Origin: Alloteropsis semialata
Lineage: Eukaryota > Streptophyta > Magnoliopsida > Poales > Poaceae
Length of the DNA stretch: 64,000 bases
Assembly: GCA_004135705.1 (NCBI GenBank)
Contig: CM014278.1
Coordinates: 73,454,598 to 73,518,597 of the forward strand
Direction of reading: 5' to 3'
Part shown: positions 10,733 to 20,783 of the stretch, one piece after another
Numbering within the stretch: the stretch's first letter is position 1
How the letters are laid out: every line of letters begins with the position of its first letter
The notes under the pieces: generated by a model
Told to the model about the DNA's origin: nothing
Databases searched by the model: none
The model's input: the letters and a program-made list of their open reading frames with translations, nothing else
Position numbers and translations under genes: made by a program

Positions 10733-10925
10733 GGAATTTTCCACCGGAAATTGCCGGCAGCAATCCCCGGTAGCCTCTGTTGGCCACCGGATTTTGCCGA
10801 CGGTTATTTCCGGCAGCCTCTGTCGGCCACCGGAATTTTACACCGGATTTTTCCGGCATCTATCTCCGGTAGCCTCGGTTGCTCACCGGATATTTCCGGC
10901 AGCTGTCCACCGGAAATTTCCGGCA
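10733..10925. repeat. Internal CCGGAAATTTCCGG array before ORF3
   Basis: Repeating units of roughly 36-40 bp built on CCACCGGAATTTT...CCGGCAGCCTCTGT. The core words match those in the element's own U3 array, and the array ends 11 bp before a TATA-like box. It may be an internal copy of the LTR enhancer region. Confidence 0.65.
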
Positions 10926-10936
10926 AGCGCCTGGAC

Positions 10937-11576
10937 TATAAATGTCGGGCCAAACCGTTACCTTTGCCCTAATCAGTTCTTCCACTTCAAAGCCGCCGCC
11001 CCTCACCTCTCTCTCACCATCCCGTGAGGGGATCTTCAATTTCGACCGTGGGAGTTCGATTCTTGGTGTTTGGTTGGATTCCCCATCCTCCGGAAGTTCC
11101 GTTCCTCCGCGAATCTTCATCGAATCGCGCGGGAAAACTCAAAGGTATTCCATTCAAAATCCTCATCGCCCGATCTCTCAATGCCGTAGTTCCTAGGGGA
11201 TTTCCTTTGGGGGATTTACTCAAGAACCTATCTAGATGCAATGCCTGTGATTTGATAAACTTTGGTGGGCTAAATCATTCAATCCCTCGGATTTTTTGGA
11301 CATGAACTGCGCCGGGTGGAAATTGCCGACCTCTCAGGGTCGGAAATTTCCGACAGGAGCAGGGACACTCCAATGCATCCTGTTTCTTGGCCAAAGAATT
11401 TAGTTTAAGAAATATATTGTCATATCTTGTTTCTTGGCTCAAGCTTATGGTCTTTTCATGAATCTCTAGTGTTGATCTTAGGCTTAATCATGAATTCTTT
11501 GTGATGATTCTTTCAATGAGCCTTATCATGAATCACGTGTGATGGTCCTAAGCCCTATTATCGTTTATCTTTCCAG
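10937..11576 (+). promoter_or_regulatory. Candidate internal promoter, leader and intron for ORF3
   Basis: TATAAATG at 10937-10944 follows the CCGG array. Downstream is a pyrimidine-rich leader, a donor AAAG|GTATTC at 11144/11145, and a strong acceptor TTTATCTTTCCAG at 11564-11576 that ends exactly one base before the ORF3 ATG. The 432-bp intron 11145-11576 would place ORF3 first on its own spliced transcript. All signals are visible; transcription is inferred. Confidence 0.5.
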
Positions 11577-13373
11577 ATGGGCTGTGATCGTCCACGTGGC
11601 ACGGGCGTTGTCATTCGGACTCCACCTCAATCACCCTCCTCTAGTGAGACTGAATCGGACGAGAGGGCTGATTCACCAAGGGGGAAAGGCAAAGGAAAGC
11701 GGGTGAAGAAGCAGACCGTGCCCAAGAGGAGCCTTGGAAGAGGACGTGGAAATCCTCAAGGTTCTGCTGATGCTCCTCGTGGTCGTCGCACCAAGCATGC
11801 AAATGTGGATATGACCGGTGAGAGGTATAGGGATGATATTGATCTTTCCATTCTAGAGCATGAAGTCATCAAGGCTCATCCTCCTGTTAGAACCTCAGTT
11901 GATCCACCTATGATGGACTATAGCAAGGGGGAGACTAACATGAAGTCTCTAAGATATGGTGAAGATCCTCGTGCTGCCCTTTCCAAGGAGTTCAAGGGTG
12001 ATCCTCGCTTTTGGTTACCCTTCCAAGCAGATTGGTATGAGTCAGTCATCATGAAGAAGAAGTCAATCACCACAGATATGAAATGGATTGACTGGGCATA
12101 TCTCCAGAATCTTGGTTCACCTGTTAGAGAAGTGGTTGATGCTATTTATGATAGATGCAATGAGTTGGGGCTTGCAAATCTAATGGGTTTCAAGTGTGAT
12201 TGGAATGAGGAAGTGGTGGCACAATTCTATGCCACCCTTTACGTTGATAAGTCCCATATGAAGCTTCATTGGACACTTGGTGGAAAAAGGTTTAGCCTTG
12301 ATAGAAATGAGTTTGCTGCTCTTCTAGGGCTTACATATCATCATTCTAGCTCCACCATTCATCGTATCCATGAGTTTGCGGATCTTGAGGTAACAAAGAT
12401 GCACTTTATGTATGACTCTGCTTATGCAGGACATGGAGTTTGTGAGTTTGGTACGACTAAAGGCCTCACCCCCTTCTATAAGATGCTCAACCAGTTGTTT
12501 AGATTCACACTTTGCCCTCGTGGTGGTGATGCTAGCAACATATCTCACAAGGCAAGAAATCTTCTGGCACAAGCTGCACCTGATCGAGCTCCTTTTGATG
12601 TGGCTGATTATCTTTGGTATGAGATAGTGTTTTGCTCACATGATGCTTCTAGCGCTTGCCACTATGCGCCCTATGTCTTTCACTTGATCAAGAATGTGTG
12701 CAAGCTCAATATAGCGACTGACAGAGAGCATGACCGCTACAAGACAAACAAAGGCAAGGTTCTTCAGCTTCTCAAGGTAGATTTCCAAGGAAGAACTCCT
12801 ACTCCTCCCTTGGGCCCTTTCCCGGGTGCTTATCCTTCTAAGGGATCTGCTGCTTCAGCTCGTGGTGCCTCGTCCTCTCGTGCTCCACCATCATCTAGTG
12901 CTCCATCTACTTCACATGGTCCTTATGCTCCTCCACGTGGTGCTCCAAAGAAGAGGGGTAAGTTTGAACAACTTGCCCAAAGCATATTCGCCTGCTTTAA
13001 TATGATCAAACATTGTGTGACCGTGGTTGAGGAGCGTACAAGGCAATTAGATGAGGACAATGTGAGAATTGAGAAAAGGCAAAAAGATATTATGGATAAA
13101 CTTGATATTCCTCATTCTCCGGTTCGTGAACCAAGGGATTACCCTCCTCCTCCACCTTTCTATAATCCATATGAGGAGGGTGGTTCGTCTTCTCAAGCTT
13201 ACACTTTTGGGCCTGAAATTGAAGAAGAAGACATTAGTGATGGCCAAGAGAGTGAGAATGAAGAAACCGAGGAAGAGGGCAGCCAAGGTGATGATGAAAG
13301 TGGCAATGGCAATGGAGATGACGAAGAAGAAGAGGAGGAAGACGAAGATGAAGGCAATGGCGACGATGACTAG
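11577..13373 (+). CDS. Element A ORF3, plant transposon-associated protein
   Basis: A 598-residue protein of unknown function in the position where SIRE-type elements carry an extra, sometimes 'env-like', ORF. The N-terminus (1-90) is basic and Ser/Arg/Gly-rich. A conserved central region (about 130-400) contains FKGDPRFWLPFQADWYES and WTLGGKRFSLDRNEFAALLG; it resembles the 'putative plant transposon protein' domain found in retroelement ORFs. A Pro/Ser-rich linker, a short coiled coil (about 480-515) and a strongly acidic tail (EEEEEDEDEGNGDDD) follow. I see no signal peptide or transmembrane helix, so an envelope role is not supported. The frame is intact although gag-pol is not. Confidence 0.7.
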   Translation: MGCDRPRGTGVVIRTPPQSPSSSETESDERADSPRGKGKGKRVKKQTVPKRSLGRGRGNPQGSADAPRGRRTKHANVDMTGERYRDDIDLSILEHEVIKAHPPVRTSVDPPMMDYSKGETNMKSLRYGEDPRAALSKEFKGDPRFWLPFQADWYESVIMKKKSITTDMKWIDWAYLQNLGSPVREVVDAIYDRCNELGLANLMGFKCDWNEEVVAQFYATLYVDKSHMKLHWTLGGKRFSLDRNEFAALLGLTYHHSSSTIHRIHEFADLEVTKMHFMYDSAYAGHGVCEFGTTKGLTPFYKMLNQLFRFTLCPRGGDASNISHKARNLLAQAAPDRAPFDVADYLWYEIVFCSHDASSACHYAPYVFHLIKNVCKLNIATDREHDRYKTNKGKVLQLLKVDFQGRTPTPPLGPFPGAYPSKGSAASARGASSSRAPPSSSAPSTSHGPYAPPRGAPKKRGKFEQLAQSIFACFNMIKHCVTVVEERTRQLDEDNVRIEKRQKDIMDKLDIPHSPVREPRDYPPPPPFYNPYEEGGSSSQAYTFGPEIEEEDISDGQESENEETEEEGSQGDDESGNGNGDDEEEEEEDEDEGNGDDD

Positions 13374-13882
13374 CTCTCTTTTTGGTGCTTGTTGCCAAAG
13401 GGGGAGTGAATTTGTGATGCTTTGATGGATGGAGACCCCCCATATCTATCTTTATTCATGTTTTTATCTTTGGACATGTAAGAACTATGTTTGGTGTGAT
13501 GTGTGATGTGTGCCAAGTGAAAACTTTCATTTGTAAGACTTATTTGTGCTAGTGTGATGTTAAACTCCTTTTATTCATGATGTGATGCTTGGTGGATGAT
13601 GAATGGTTGATGAAATGTTATTCTCCACTTTTATTGTGTGATATACCATGTCATATGCATCACGGTTATAATTTGTCACATCTTGCACTTTTGTACCTTT
13701 GTATGCAAAGATATTTGAAAAGGTCTTACATAATATGTGCAATGGCATTTGAGGCCATTTGAGTTGAATATGCATATATTTAGGGGGAGCTTTTCTAAAT
13801 ATAATTGGGTACAAAAACATGATTTTATTCCTATCTTGTTTACCCAAATTGAGTTGTCATCAATCACCAAAAAGGGGGAGAT
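13374..13882 (+). other. Element A 3' untranslated region and polypurine tract
   Basis: AT-rich non-coding sequence between ORF3 and the 3' LTR, containing two purine runs, AGGGGGAGC near 13782 and AAAAAGGGGGAGA at 13869-13881. The second abuts the LTR and is the plus-strand primer. Confidence 0.8.
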
Positions 13883-15454
13883 TAAAAGTGCATCTAGGCC
13901 TCCCATGTGTTTTGGTGTTAATGACAACTAGAATTTGGGATTTGATGCTTGTATTGAAGTGTATGCAGGAATAAAAGAAAAGAATGGATTATGAATATCA
14001 AAAGAAGGTCCCCAATTTCTTATGTATGGTGGAAGAGGTCATTGGCGATTTAAATTCATTTTTGGTTTGAATTTGAGTATAGGAATCACCGTACTATCAA
14101 GGGGGACGTGTTTGATGAATCAAGAATGCCTAAAGTGCTTATTTGAGATGCTAACTAACCAAGAGAGTTTCTTGATCTGTATTTCTGGCCAAAACCGGTC
14201 GGACCGGTTTTGGGAATCGGTCGGACCGGTTTCTAACTTTAGTTCTTCAGGCGCTGCACAGCGTCCTGCCGGAATTTCCGACACTATGTCGGAATTTCCG
14301 ATGTGGCCGGAAATACCCGGTGCAGTAGCTCCGGCAGGCTCGGTTTGGTACCGGAAATCTCCGGTGCTCGGTGCCAGAATTTCCGGTAGGTCTGTTAGTC
14401 GTGCTAATTCTGTTGACTTGGGCTTGACCGGAAATATCCGAGGACATTCTCCGGTGGGCACGGTTTGGTCTCGGAAGTTCCGGTAGGTAATACCGGAAAT
14501 TCCGGTGGGGCTGTTCGTCAGGCTGATTCTTAGTTCAAAACAGTGCCTTGTCGGAAGTTCCGACACTATGTCGGAAATTCCGGTAGGTGACCTGGCAGTG
14601 CATAACGGCTAGTTTTTGGGGGCCCTCTATAAATATCCCCTCAGCCCCACCTTCATTTGCTGCTGACCTAACCCGAGACAAACACCTCCCTAAGCATTGA
14701 ATTCACACTCCCAACTCCCTCTAGAGCCATTTCTTGCAAGGATTTGAGTAGAGGATTGGTGGTGAGTGATTCTTGAGGTGTGAGAGTAAAGCTTTGAGTG
14801 AGTTCTTCATTGGTTCATCTCAAGAAGCGCTTGAAGCATTCTTTGATTCGTCGATTCGCGTTTGTTACTCTTGGAGCTGAGCTCCTAGACGGTTAGGCGT
14901 CGCCGGCAACTCCCAACTTCGTGTGGTTGAGTGCCGGACGTTTGTAATCTTCATCCCTTTGTGGGACAATAGTAAGAATTTCAATCCGGCCTTTGTGGTT
15001 GATTGAAGGAGGCAAGGGGTTAGAGTTGACCCGGCTCTACGTGAGCACCTCAACGGAGACGTAGCTCCTAAGTGGAGTGAACTTCGGTGAACAAATCCTT
15101 GTCTCTTGTTCTTGTTATTGTTCTTCACGTTCATATCGTTCTTGAGCTTAAATTGACCCGATCTATATTGTGTTAAGTTTCCGCTGCTAGAGATCATAGT
15201 TTTAAGCTTCCTAACACTTGTGGTGAACTTTCTATTCATATAGAATCTGCTATTTCATTTTAGTTTTTGAATCTCGAATTCAGGTTTTGTCCTGCCGGAA
15301 GTTCTTCCCCTGTGCCGGCAATTTCCGTTAAACCGGAAATTCCGACACAGTGCCAGAAGTTCCGGCACATTTAATTTTTATTTGTGAAATTTGCAGAAAT
15401 TTTTATACAGGCCTATTCACCCCCCCCCCTCTAGGCCTAGTGTCGGTCCTTTCA
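13883..15454 (+). repeat. Element A 3' LTR
   Basis: Nearly identical to the 5' LTR over 1,572 bp, including the ACCGGT pairs (14194-14230), MSA-like site (14601-14611) and TATA box (14628-14635). Its first dinucleotide is TA where the 5' LTR has TG, which would spoil the usual TG...CA terminus. It ends at CTTTCA next to the duplicated GTTCT. Confidence 0.95.
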
Positions 15455-17749
15455 GTTCTCACGAGGAAGAAAGAGAGAGCGGCGAAGGGAGAGGGCGCAG
15501 GGTTTCTGCGTGGGTCTTTTCCTGGTGCGCTCGCGAGGGGGAAGGGGGAGGTGCGTGCGTGAGGTATGGGGATGGACCTGGTTGGGCCAAGGTTGGGAGA
15601 GTAGGCCGGCAGATTTGGTTGGGCCCAAGAAAAGTAAGAAGGGAGATGGAGATGGGTCGGGCTGGGCTAAAATCAAGGGGGCAAAGGGAGACTCTTAGAA
15701 CTTTTGTGTGGGATTTTGTTTAGGGAATTTGATTTGGGATTTTTGGAATTTCAGACAACTTCATTGCCTTATGTTCCTAGACGGAGGGAGTATTTCTCCT
15801 CTCTATAGTCTAGCCAAGGCCATTGCTGCTATATATTAGGGTGCATAGTTTCTGGTTTCTATTCTAGATGAGAATGTTTGGAACATCTATCATAGCGTAG
15901 CAGCATTCAAATAGGTCAGTGACTGCATGCACGCTTACCGCCTAATATTGTTTCGGATGGGTATATGAGACATCAGGACTTCCGGATTTATGTCGGGAAG
16001 ATTAGGAACAACCATATCAAGAAGGATATGATTGAAACTAACCAGATACATAGTTACTGCATGGAAATATTTCATTGTTTTCAGCTCTTGTCTTGAAAAC
16101 AATGTGGTTTCATGCTTTAAATTGATTTTGCTAAGGTTTCTGACAAAAGAATGATTGCTTATTGATCAGGCTCTGAAACATCAAGGGTTCTTAGATCATT
16201 TCATAGATTTCTATATTTTGATGCGTCTTATCACTGAGTCTCTCCGTCATAAAAAATATAACTAGTCTTGTCGCTGGTTTGACCCAAGCATATGAATGAA
16301 ACAGGGTTGTCTGGTCTCACTTGGACCTAGGTATTATTGGAGTACTATGGTCAGTCAATGGTATTTGTTTTCTTTCCAATATACACCTAGCATGTTGATA
16401 CACTTTCGCAAGAGCCACCAGTTTTGGGTAACCATAATATCCGCCAACAGCACATCAACTAATTTCTCTGCTAAGATGTGAAATCCTGACATTTCCAAAG
16501 CCCACCACAATCGTGCACATCAAACAAGGATATATAGGTCAACAAAATATAGATACTTGATCCAGATCATCTGATCCCTGAAATGTAGTACTCACACCAT
16601 AGGGATAAACTGAAATTAGGAATCATGTACGTATGCTCTTTATATAAGCCGGAAAGTGAGGTATTGTTGGAGTACTCTGGCCATCTCAATGGTAGTTCTT
16701 TTTCTTGCCAATGGGTACGTGAGTCAACGATACTGCACATTGAAACCTTGGTTTCTCTTCCTCGATGGGCTCAAGGCAGCATACATGTGGTACCATTTAA
16801 AGTATGGTTGCTATAAAGGAAAAGGCACCCGCATTTTGGGAATCAAGTCCAAGCACTATGGTTCACTATTATGTCGTTTCCATAGCATCATATTTTCTGT
16901 GCAGTGTCCAGCTCTTCCAGATGGACCTGCAAACCTGGTGTCTCGTAGTGCAATTTCAGAAAGCAGTCTTGAATACGCAATCCTGTTTCTTTGGATGATA
17001 CCTTGCGTACATTATATAGAATATTTTGTTAGAATTCGACTGGGAATTGGGGAATCGCTCGCTCACCCTGTCACACTTGTCGATCGACCGGAGGAAGAAG
17101 AAGAACAGTGTTTTTCGTCGACGAACGCCGCGGAGCCGATTGCTCCTATATCTTGGCACTCAAATGAACTCGGCAGATTACAAGGATGAGCACGGGGCTA
17201 TTTGTAGGCCGGGAGCACCCCCTCCACAACGGGACTCACGCCCGATCTGCAGAACGAGCCCTGCCGCGGGCGTGAGCTGCTGCTCACGCGATCACGGCGG
17301 CGACCTCCGCAGGACCAACGCCACACCACTCCTCCTTGACCCCTAAACACATGTGCAATGGAGCTCGCCTCCCCTCACGATCCCGGGTGCTGAACGCGTC
17401 GTGCTCCAGACGCGATGCCGCCTCGCCGGGCGCGCACGGTGCAGCCATGGCGCGACACACACACACATGATCACGCGCACACACGCGCAATTCCCTAGCC
17501 TATGGACTCGAACACGCACACGAGACACACGCACATGCTATGGAACGCACAATGGCGGGTTTAAGCTAACATATTTTGCATATACGCACATTAAACAATG
17601 TGGTTATATGGCTCACAGACACAGTAAGAACATAATAAAAGACAAAAAGTGGGCCTTTATTTTGTTTATGAAGTTCTGTTTGATGCAAAATAAATAAGAG
17701 ACGAGGAACGAACACAGTACTGGAAATCACCTTCTCTTTTTATAATAAT
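15455..17749. other. Intergenic, no supported gene
   Basis: Continuation of the flank interrupted by element A, then AT-rich sequence. A single degenerate Stowaway-like terminus is seen at 15779-15794 (AGACGGAGGGAGTAT). Two similar stretches at 16329-16380 and 16660-16712 form an old direct duplication. A CA-rich microsatellite lies at about 17455-17535. ORFs here are short and have no recognisable domain. Confidence 0.5.
17455..17535. repeat. CA/CG-rich microsatellite
   Basis: Interrupted CA-dinucleotide repeats (ACACACACACAC, CGCGCACACACGCGC and related) over about 80 bp. Confidence 0.7.
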
Positions 17750-20238
17750 TGTAACACCCAAATTCCATCATTTAATAAATCTTAGCAACTTTTATTTTAT
17801 CTAGATTTATCTAGGGTTTAATGAGTTTTCTTTTAATTAATTTGTGGCCTTAATAACTTAAACAATAATTAATTAATTTTAGTACAACAAGTGAATGTTG
17901 CATATCATGCCTTTGCATGTGTTTTTGTTTGCTTGTGTGACTTCCCAAATCTGCTCCAAATTCAAATCCAATTCAAACATCTCTCAAATTCTCTTCAAAT
18001 TCAAATTCAAACAAAGTTTGAATTATTTTCTTTTCCCTCCTTTCCTCTTTCCTCATTTTGGCCCGGCCCGTTTCACCTTCTTCCTCTCTTCCTTCCCTTT
18101 CTTCCCCGCCGGCCCATCACTTGGCCAACAGCCGGCCCATCTCCCCCGCACTCCTCCCTCTCCCTCTCACTGCCCGATGGACCCCACGCGTCAGCGTGTT
18201 CTTCTTCCCCGCGACGCTCGCCCGAACCGCTCTCGCGCGCCGCCGTCCGCGCAACCGCTCGCCGCGCGCCCCGCACGCACGCGCGCTGGCCACGTACCCC
18301 GCTCCACTCGCGCACGCGCTCCGCCCACACACCCGCGAGCCCGCGCCTCGCCCACGCTCCCCCGGCCAACTGCCCGAGCCCGTTTTCTTCCCCTGCGGCT
18401 CGGCAACCGCCGCCGCCCCGCTCCGTTCCGTCCGGCCGAATGCCCCCCCTCGGCCCCTCAATAAAACCCAACGAGCCCCGCCCGAGCCAACACACGCCGC
18501 TCACGCATCCACCACGCACTCAGAGCCCGAGAACCACCTTGCCTTGCGCCGGGTTGCCTTGCCGGAGCTCCTGTTTTCTGCCGTCGAGGTAATGTCACGC
18601 CGCCGTCGTCAATTTCCCCTGCCCGAGCTTCCTCCTGATCTATCTGTTCGCTCACTCGACTCACAGAAGCACCTGGAGCTTTTCCCCGCCGTCCAGGAGC
18701 TGAAGCCGATGCTCGAGCCCCTCCTTCACCGATCGACCGAGCCGCTCGCCGCCCTTCCACGCCGACGACCCACCTCCGACCCTCAATCGACCTCGAGAAC
18801 CCCTCTGGTGAGCTCGCCATGCCCCGTAGTTGCTTCCCGTACCATTTGATCGCATCCTAGTGCTCTGTAGCGCGCGCTAGGCCTTGCTCCGGCGAGGTCT
18901 TCCCGCGTCCGCGGCGGCGCCGCCGTGTTTACTCACCACCGGCGCCCCCTTTCTTTCTCCTCCGTCCATCCTGGATCCAACGGCCCGGATCAGCCGTGGA
19001 TACCGGTCAGCCGCGGTCAAACCCGCCGCCCGCGCCACTTTTCATTAAGAGCCCCTGTACTTTCTTGTTATTAACCCGCGGTCCTTCTGTAGTACAAAAT
19101 ATTCACAGATATGCCCTTAGAATTCATGTTTAGGCCCCTGAACTCTTGAATATTTGAACCCGCCGTCCTTTACATGGTTTATTCACCTGCTAGCCCCTCT
19201 GATCTTGTATAATTCTGTTTAGGCCCTCAGTTTTTTATCAAAATAGTACACCGACTTTAGTTGTTATTGCTTATTAGTCCCTACAACCCTGTTTTTAGTG
19301 TAACTTTGTCGTTTTAAATCTGTTTTGAGCGATTCTCGCGGCCACGCGTTCGTCTCTGCATGCTCTTTAGTTTAAGATGCTTGTTCTGTACTTTTAGTAC
19401 TGTTTGATGTACTGTTTGTATTTATGTTGTTGTGTTGCTTTGTTTGATCGTTAGAGAACGTGCCATTCGAAGAAGGGGAAGAGCAGCAACACTTTGAAGA
19501 AGACCCACAACAGTTTGAGGAAGGCAAGTGGCCTCCCTCTTCATGATTACTCTTTTGTCCCATTTACATTCATTAATTACATTTTTACTTTACTGCAATA
19601 CATCAATTTTGATGGGAATCCTATTTAGGACATGACTAGAATCTTTTTACATTGAACCTTGAACCACCTGGCTACTTTTTGGATAGATCAATGCTTAGCT
19701 TGCTTATACTTGGGTTGGATCTGTTACATGGTTACTCAATTAATCATGATTCATTTATGTTGTTACTTTCTGGCTTAACTATAAGATCATCATGGTTAAT
19801 TGGAACATGGAGAACCACCCAAGAAAACAGTGCAACCACAGTCTAATATGGCTCTGGCTTAGCTGATTAATTAGACTTGGGGTTGACTAGTTGGTCTTAC
19901 CGGAAGGGCAAGGAGGGGGCCGGTGAAGGGGTCATAGCTCGGTCCTCTTGTAGGAGTATTCTTTGCTAAGGTACGTCCTCTCTAGGGAGGGTTATGGACC
20001 TCACCGTTGCTGAAACTCTAGCGGGCCACTAGTTAATGCCTAGGTCTTTGTAAAGGCTTCGTAGTGAACCCTGTGTACTATGTTAGCTTTGTAGTGTACT
20101 ATGTTATGTATTTTCTTTACTTTTCGAACATGGTCTTGTGATATGTACACTGATGAAGTCAGCATGTGTGTGATAAACTGATCCTGGCACACATATGCGA
20201 TGCATTCGATTTTGTTCTTAAAAAAATCGGGTGTGACA
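17750..20238 (+). mobile_element. Probable solo LTR of a long-LTR retrotransposon
   Basis: Starts TGTAACACCC at 17750 and ends GGGTGTGACA at 20238, matching inverted LTR ends of the TGTRACACCC type seen in long-LTR (Del/Tekay-like) Gypsy families; about 2.5 kb. It contains a very GC-rich block (18060-18860) that is open in several frames but low in complexity, a donor-like CTCTG|GTGAGC near 18807, then an AT-rich part with an acidic exon-like stretch at 19455-19523. Flanking 5-mers (ATAAT and GAAGC) do not match, so either the duplication has decayed or the unit arose by recombination. No internal domain or second LTR is present. Confidence 0.55.
19455..19523 (+). other. Acidic exon-like segment in solo LTR
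   Basis: Between an acceptor-like TCGTTAG and a classic GC-type donor (GAAG|GCAAGT), 69 bp are open and encode a Glu/Gln-rich peptide (NVPFEEGEEQQHFEEDPQQF). LTR D has an exon-like segment of the same character with the same kind of donor (60816-60953). Confidence 0.4.
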
Positions 20239-20270
20239 GAAGCTATGTAAGTTCCGCTTGCAGTGATAGG

Positions 20271-20578
20271 TGCTAAACTTTAGCCTCTGTCACATCGAAT
20301 GTTTAATTACTAATTAGAAGTATTAAACATAGACTAATTATAAAAATAATTACACAGATGAAGGCTAATTCGCGAGGCGAATCAATTAAGTCTAATTAGT
20401 CCATGATTTGATGAAGTGGTGCTATAGTAAGTATTTGCTAATGATAGGATAGTTAGGTTTAATAGATTCGTCTCGCGATTTAGCCCAGGACTTCTGCAAT
20501 TAGTTTTATAATTAGCTCATGTTTAGTTCTTCTAATTATCATTCGAACATTCGATATGATAAAGACTAAACTTTAACC
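20271..20578. mobile_element. MITE M1
   Basis: Terminal inverted repeats are visible: TAAACTTTAGCCTCTGTCAC at the left and the complement of GATAAAGACTAAACTTTAACC at the right. The interior carries the GAGACGAATC / TAATTAG / TGCTAYAGTA words shared with M2, M3 and M4, showing one dispersed family. No coding capacity. Confidence 0.7.
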
Positions 20579-20590
20579 TAAGAATCGAGA

Positions 20591-20682
20591 CACACAATGC
20601 AGACAAGAAACATAATACTACTATACTGTACTTAGTCACACAATGCAGACAAGAAACATAATACTACTATACTGTACTTAGT
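20591..20682. repeat. Perfect 46-bp tandem duplication
   Basis: The unit at 20591-20636 is repeated without a mismatch at 20637-20682, starting CACACAATGCAGACAAG. A recent local duplication in the 3' flank of the DUF4220 gene. Confidence 0.9.
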
Positions 20683-20783
20683 CAGTCAGCTGTGGTGTTA
20701 GAATGTAGTGACAACGTGGACCGCAAATATGAATGTTTTTACAGTGACAGAACAAATTAGTGCTGTTGCAAAATTACTTTATA

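Larger units (their letters stand above)
2965..15454 (+). mobile_element. Element A: complete SIRE-like Copia LTR retrotransposon
   Basis: A 12,490-bp element flanked by identical 5-bp target duplications GTTCT (2960-2964 and 15455-15459). It has 1.57-kb LTRs, a tRNA-Met-type primer site directly after the 5' LTR, gag, pol in Copia order (protease, integrase, reverse transcriptase, RNase H), an additional ORF after pol, and a polypurine tract before the 3' LTR. Large size, long LTRs and an extra 3' ORF fit the SIRE/Maximus lineage. By eye I count about eleven substitutions between the LTRs (roughly 0.7%), so the insertion is recent. In-frame stops in gag-pol make it non-autonomous. Confidence 0.95.

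Noticed and set aside
11577..13373. Envelope protein call for ORF3
   Set aside because: No signal peptide, transmembrane helix or fusion-like segment; basic N-terminus and acidic C-terminus fit a nucleic-acid or capsid-associated protein better.
18058..18849. 263-codon GC-rich ORF in the solo LTR
   Set aside because: Several frames on both strands are open here at once because of GC content; the protein is Pro/Arg/Ser low complexity. Treated as leader sequence.
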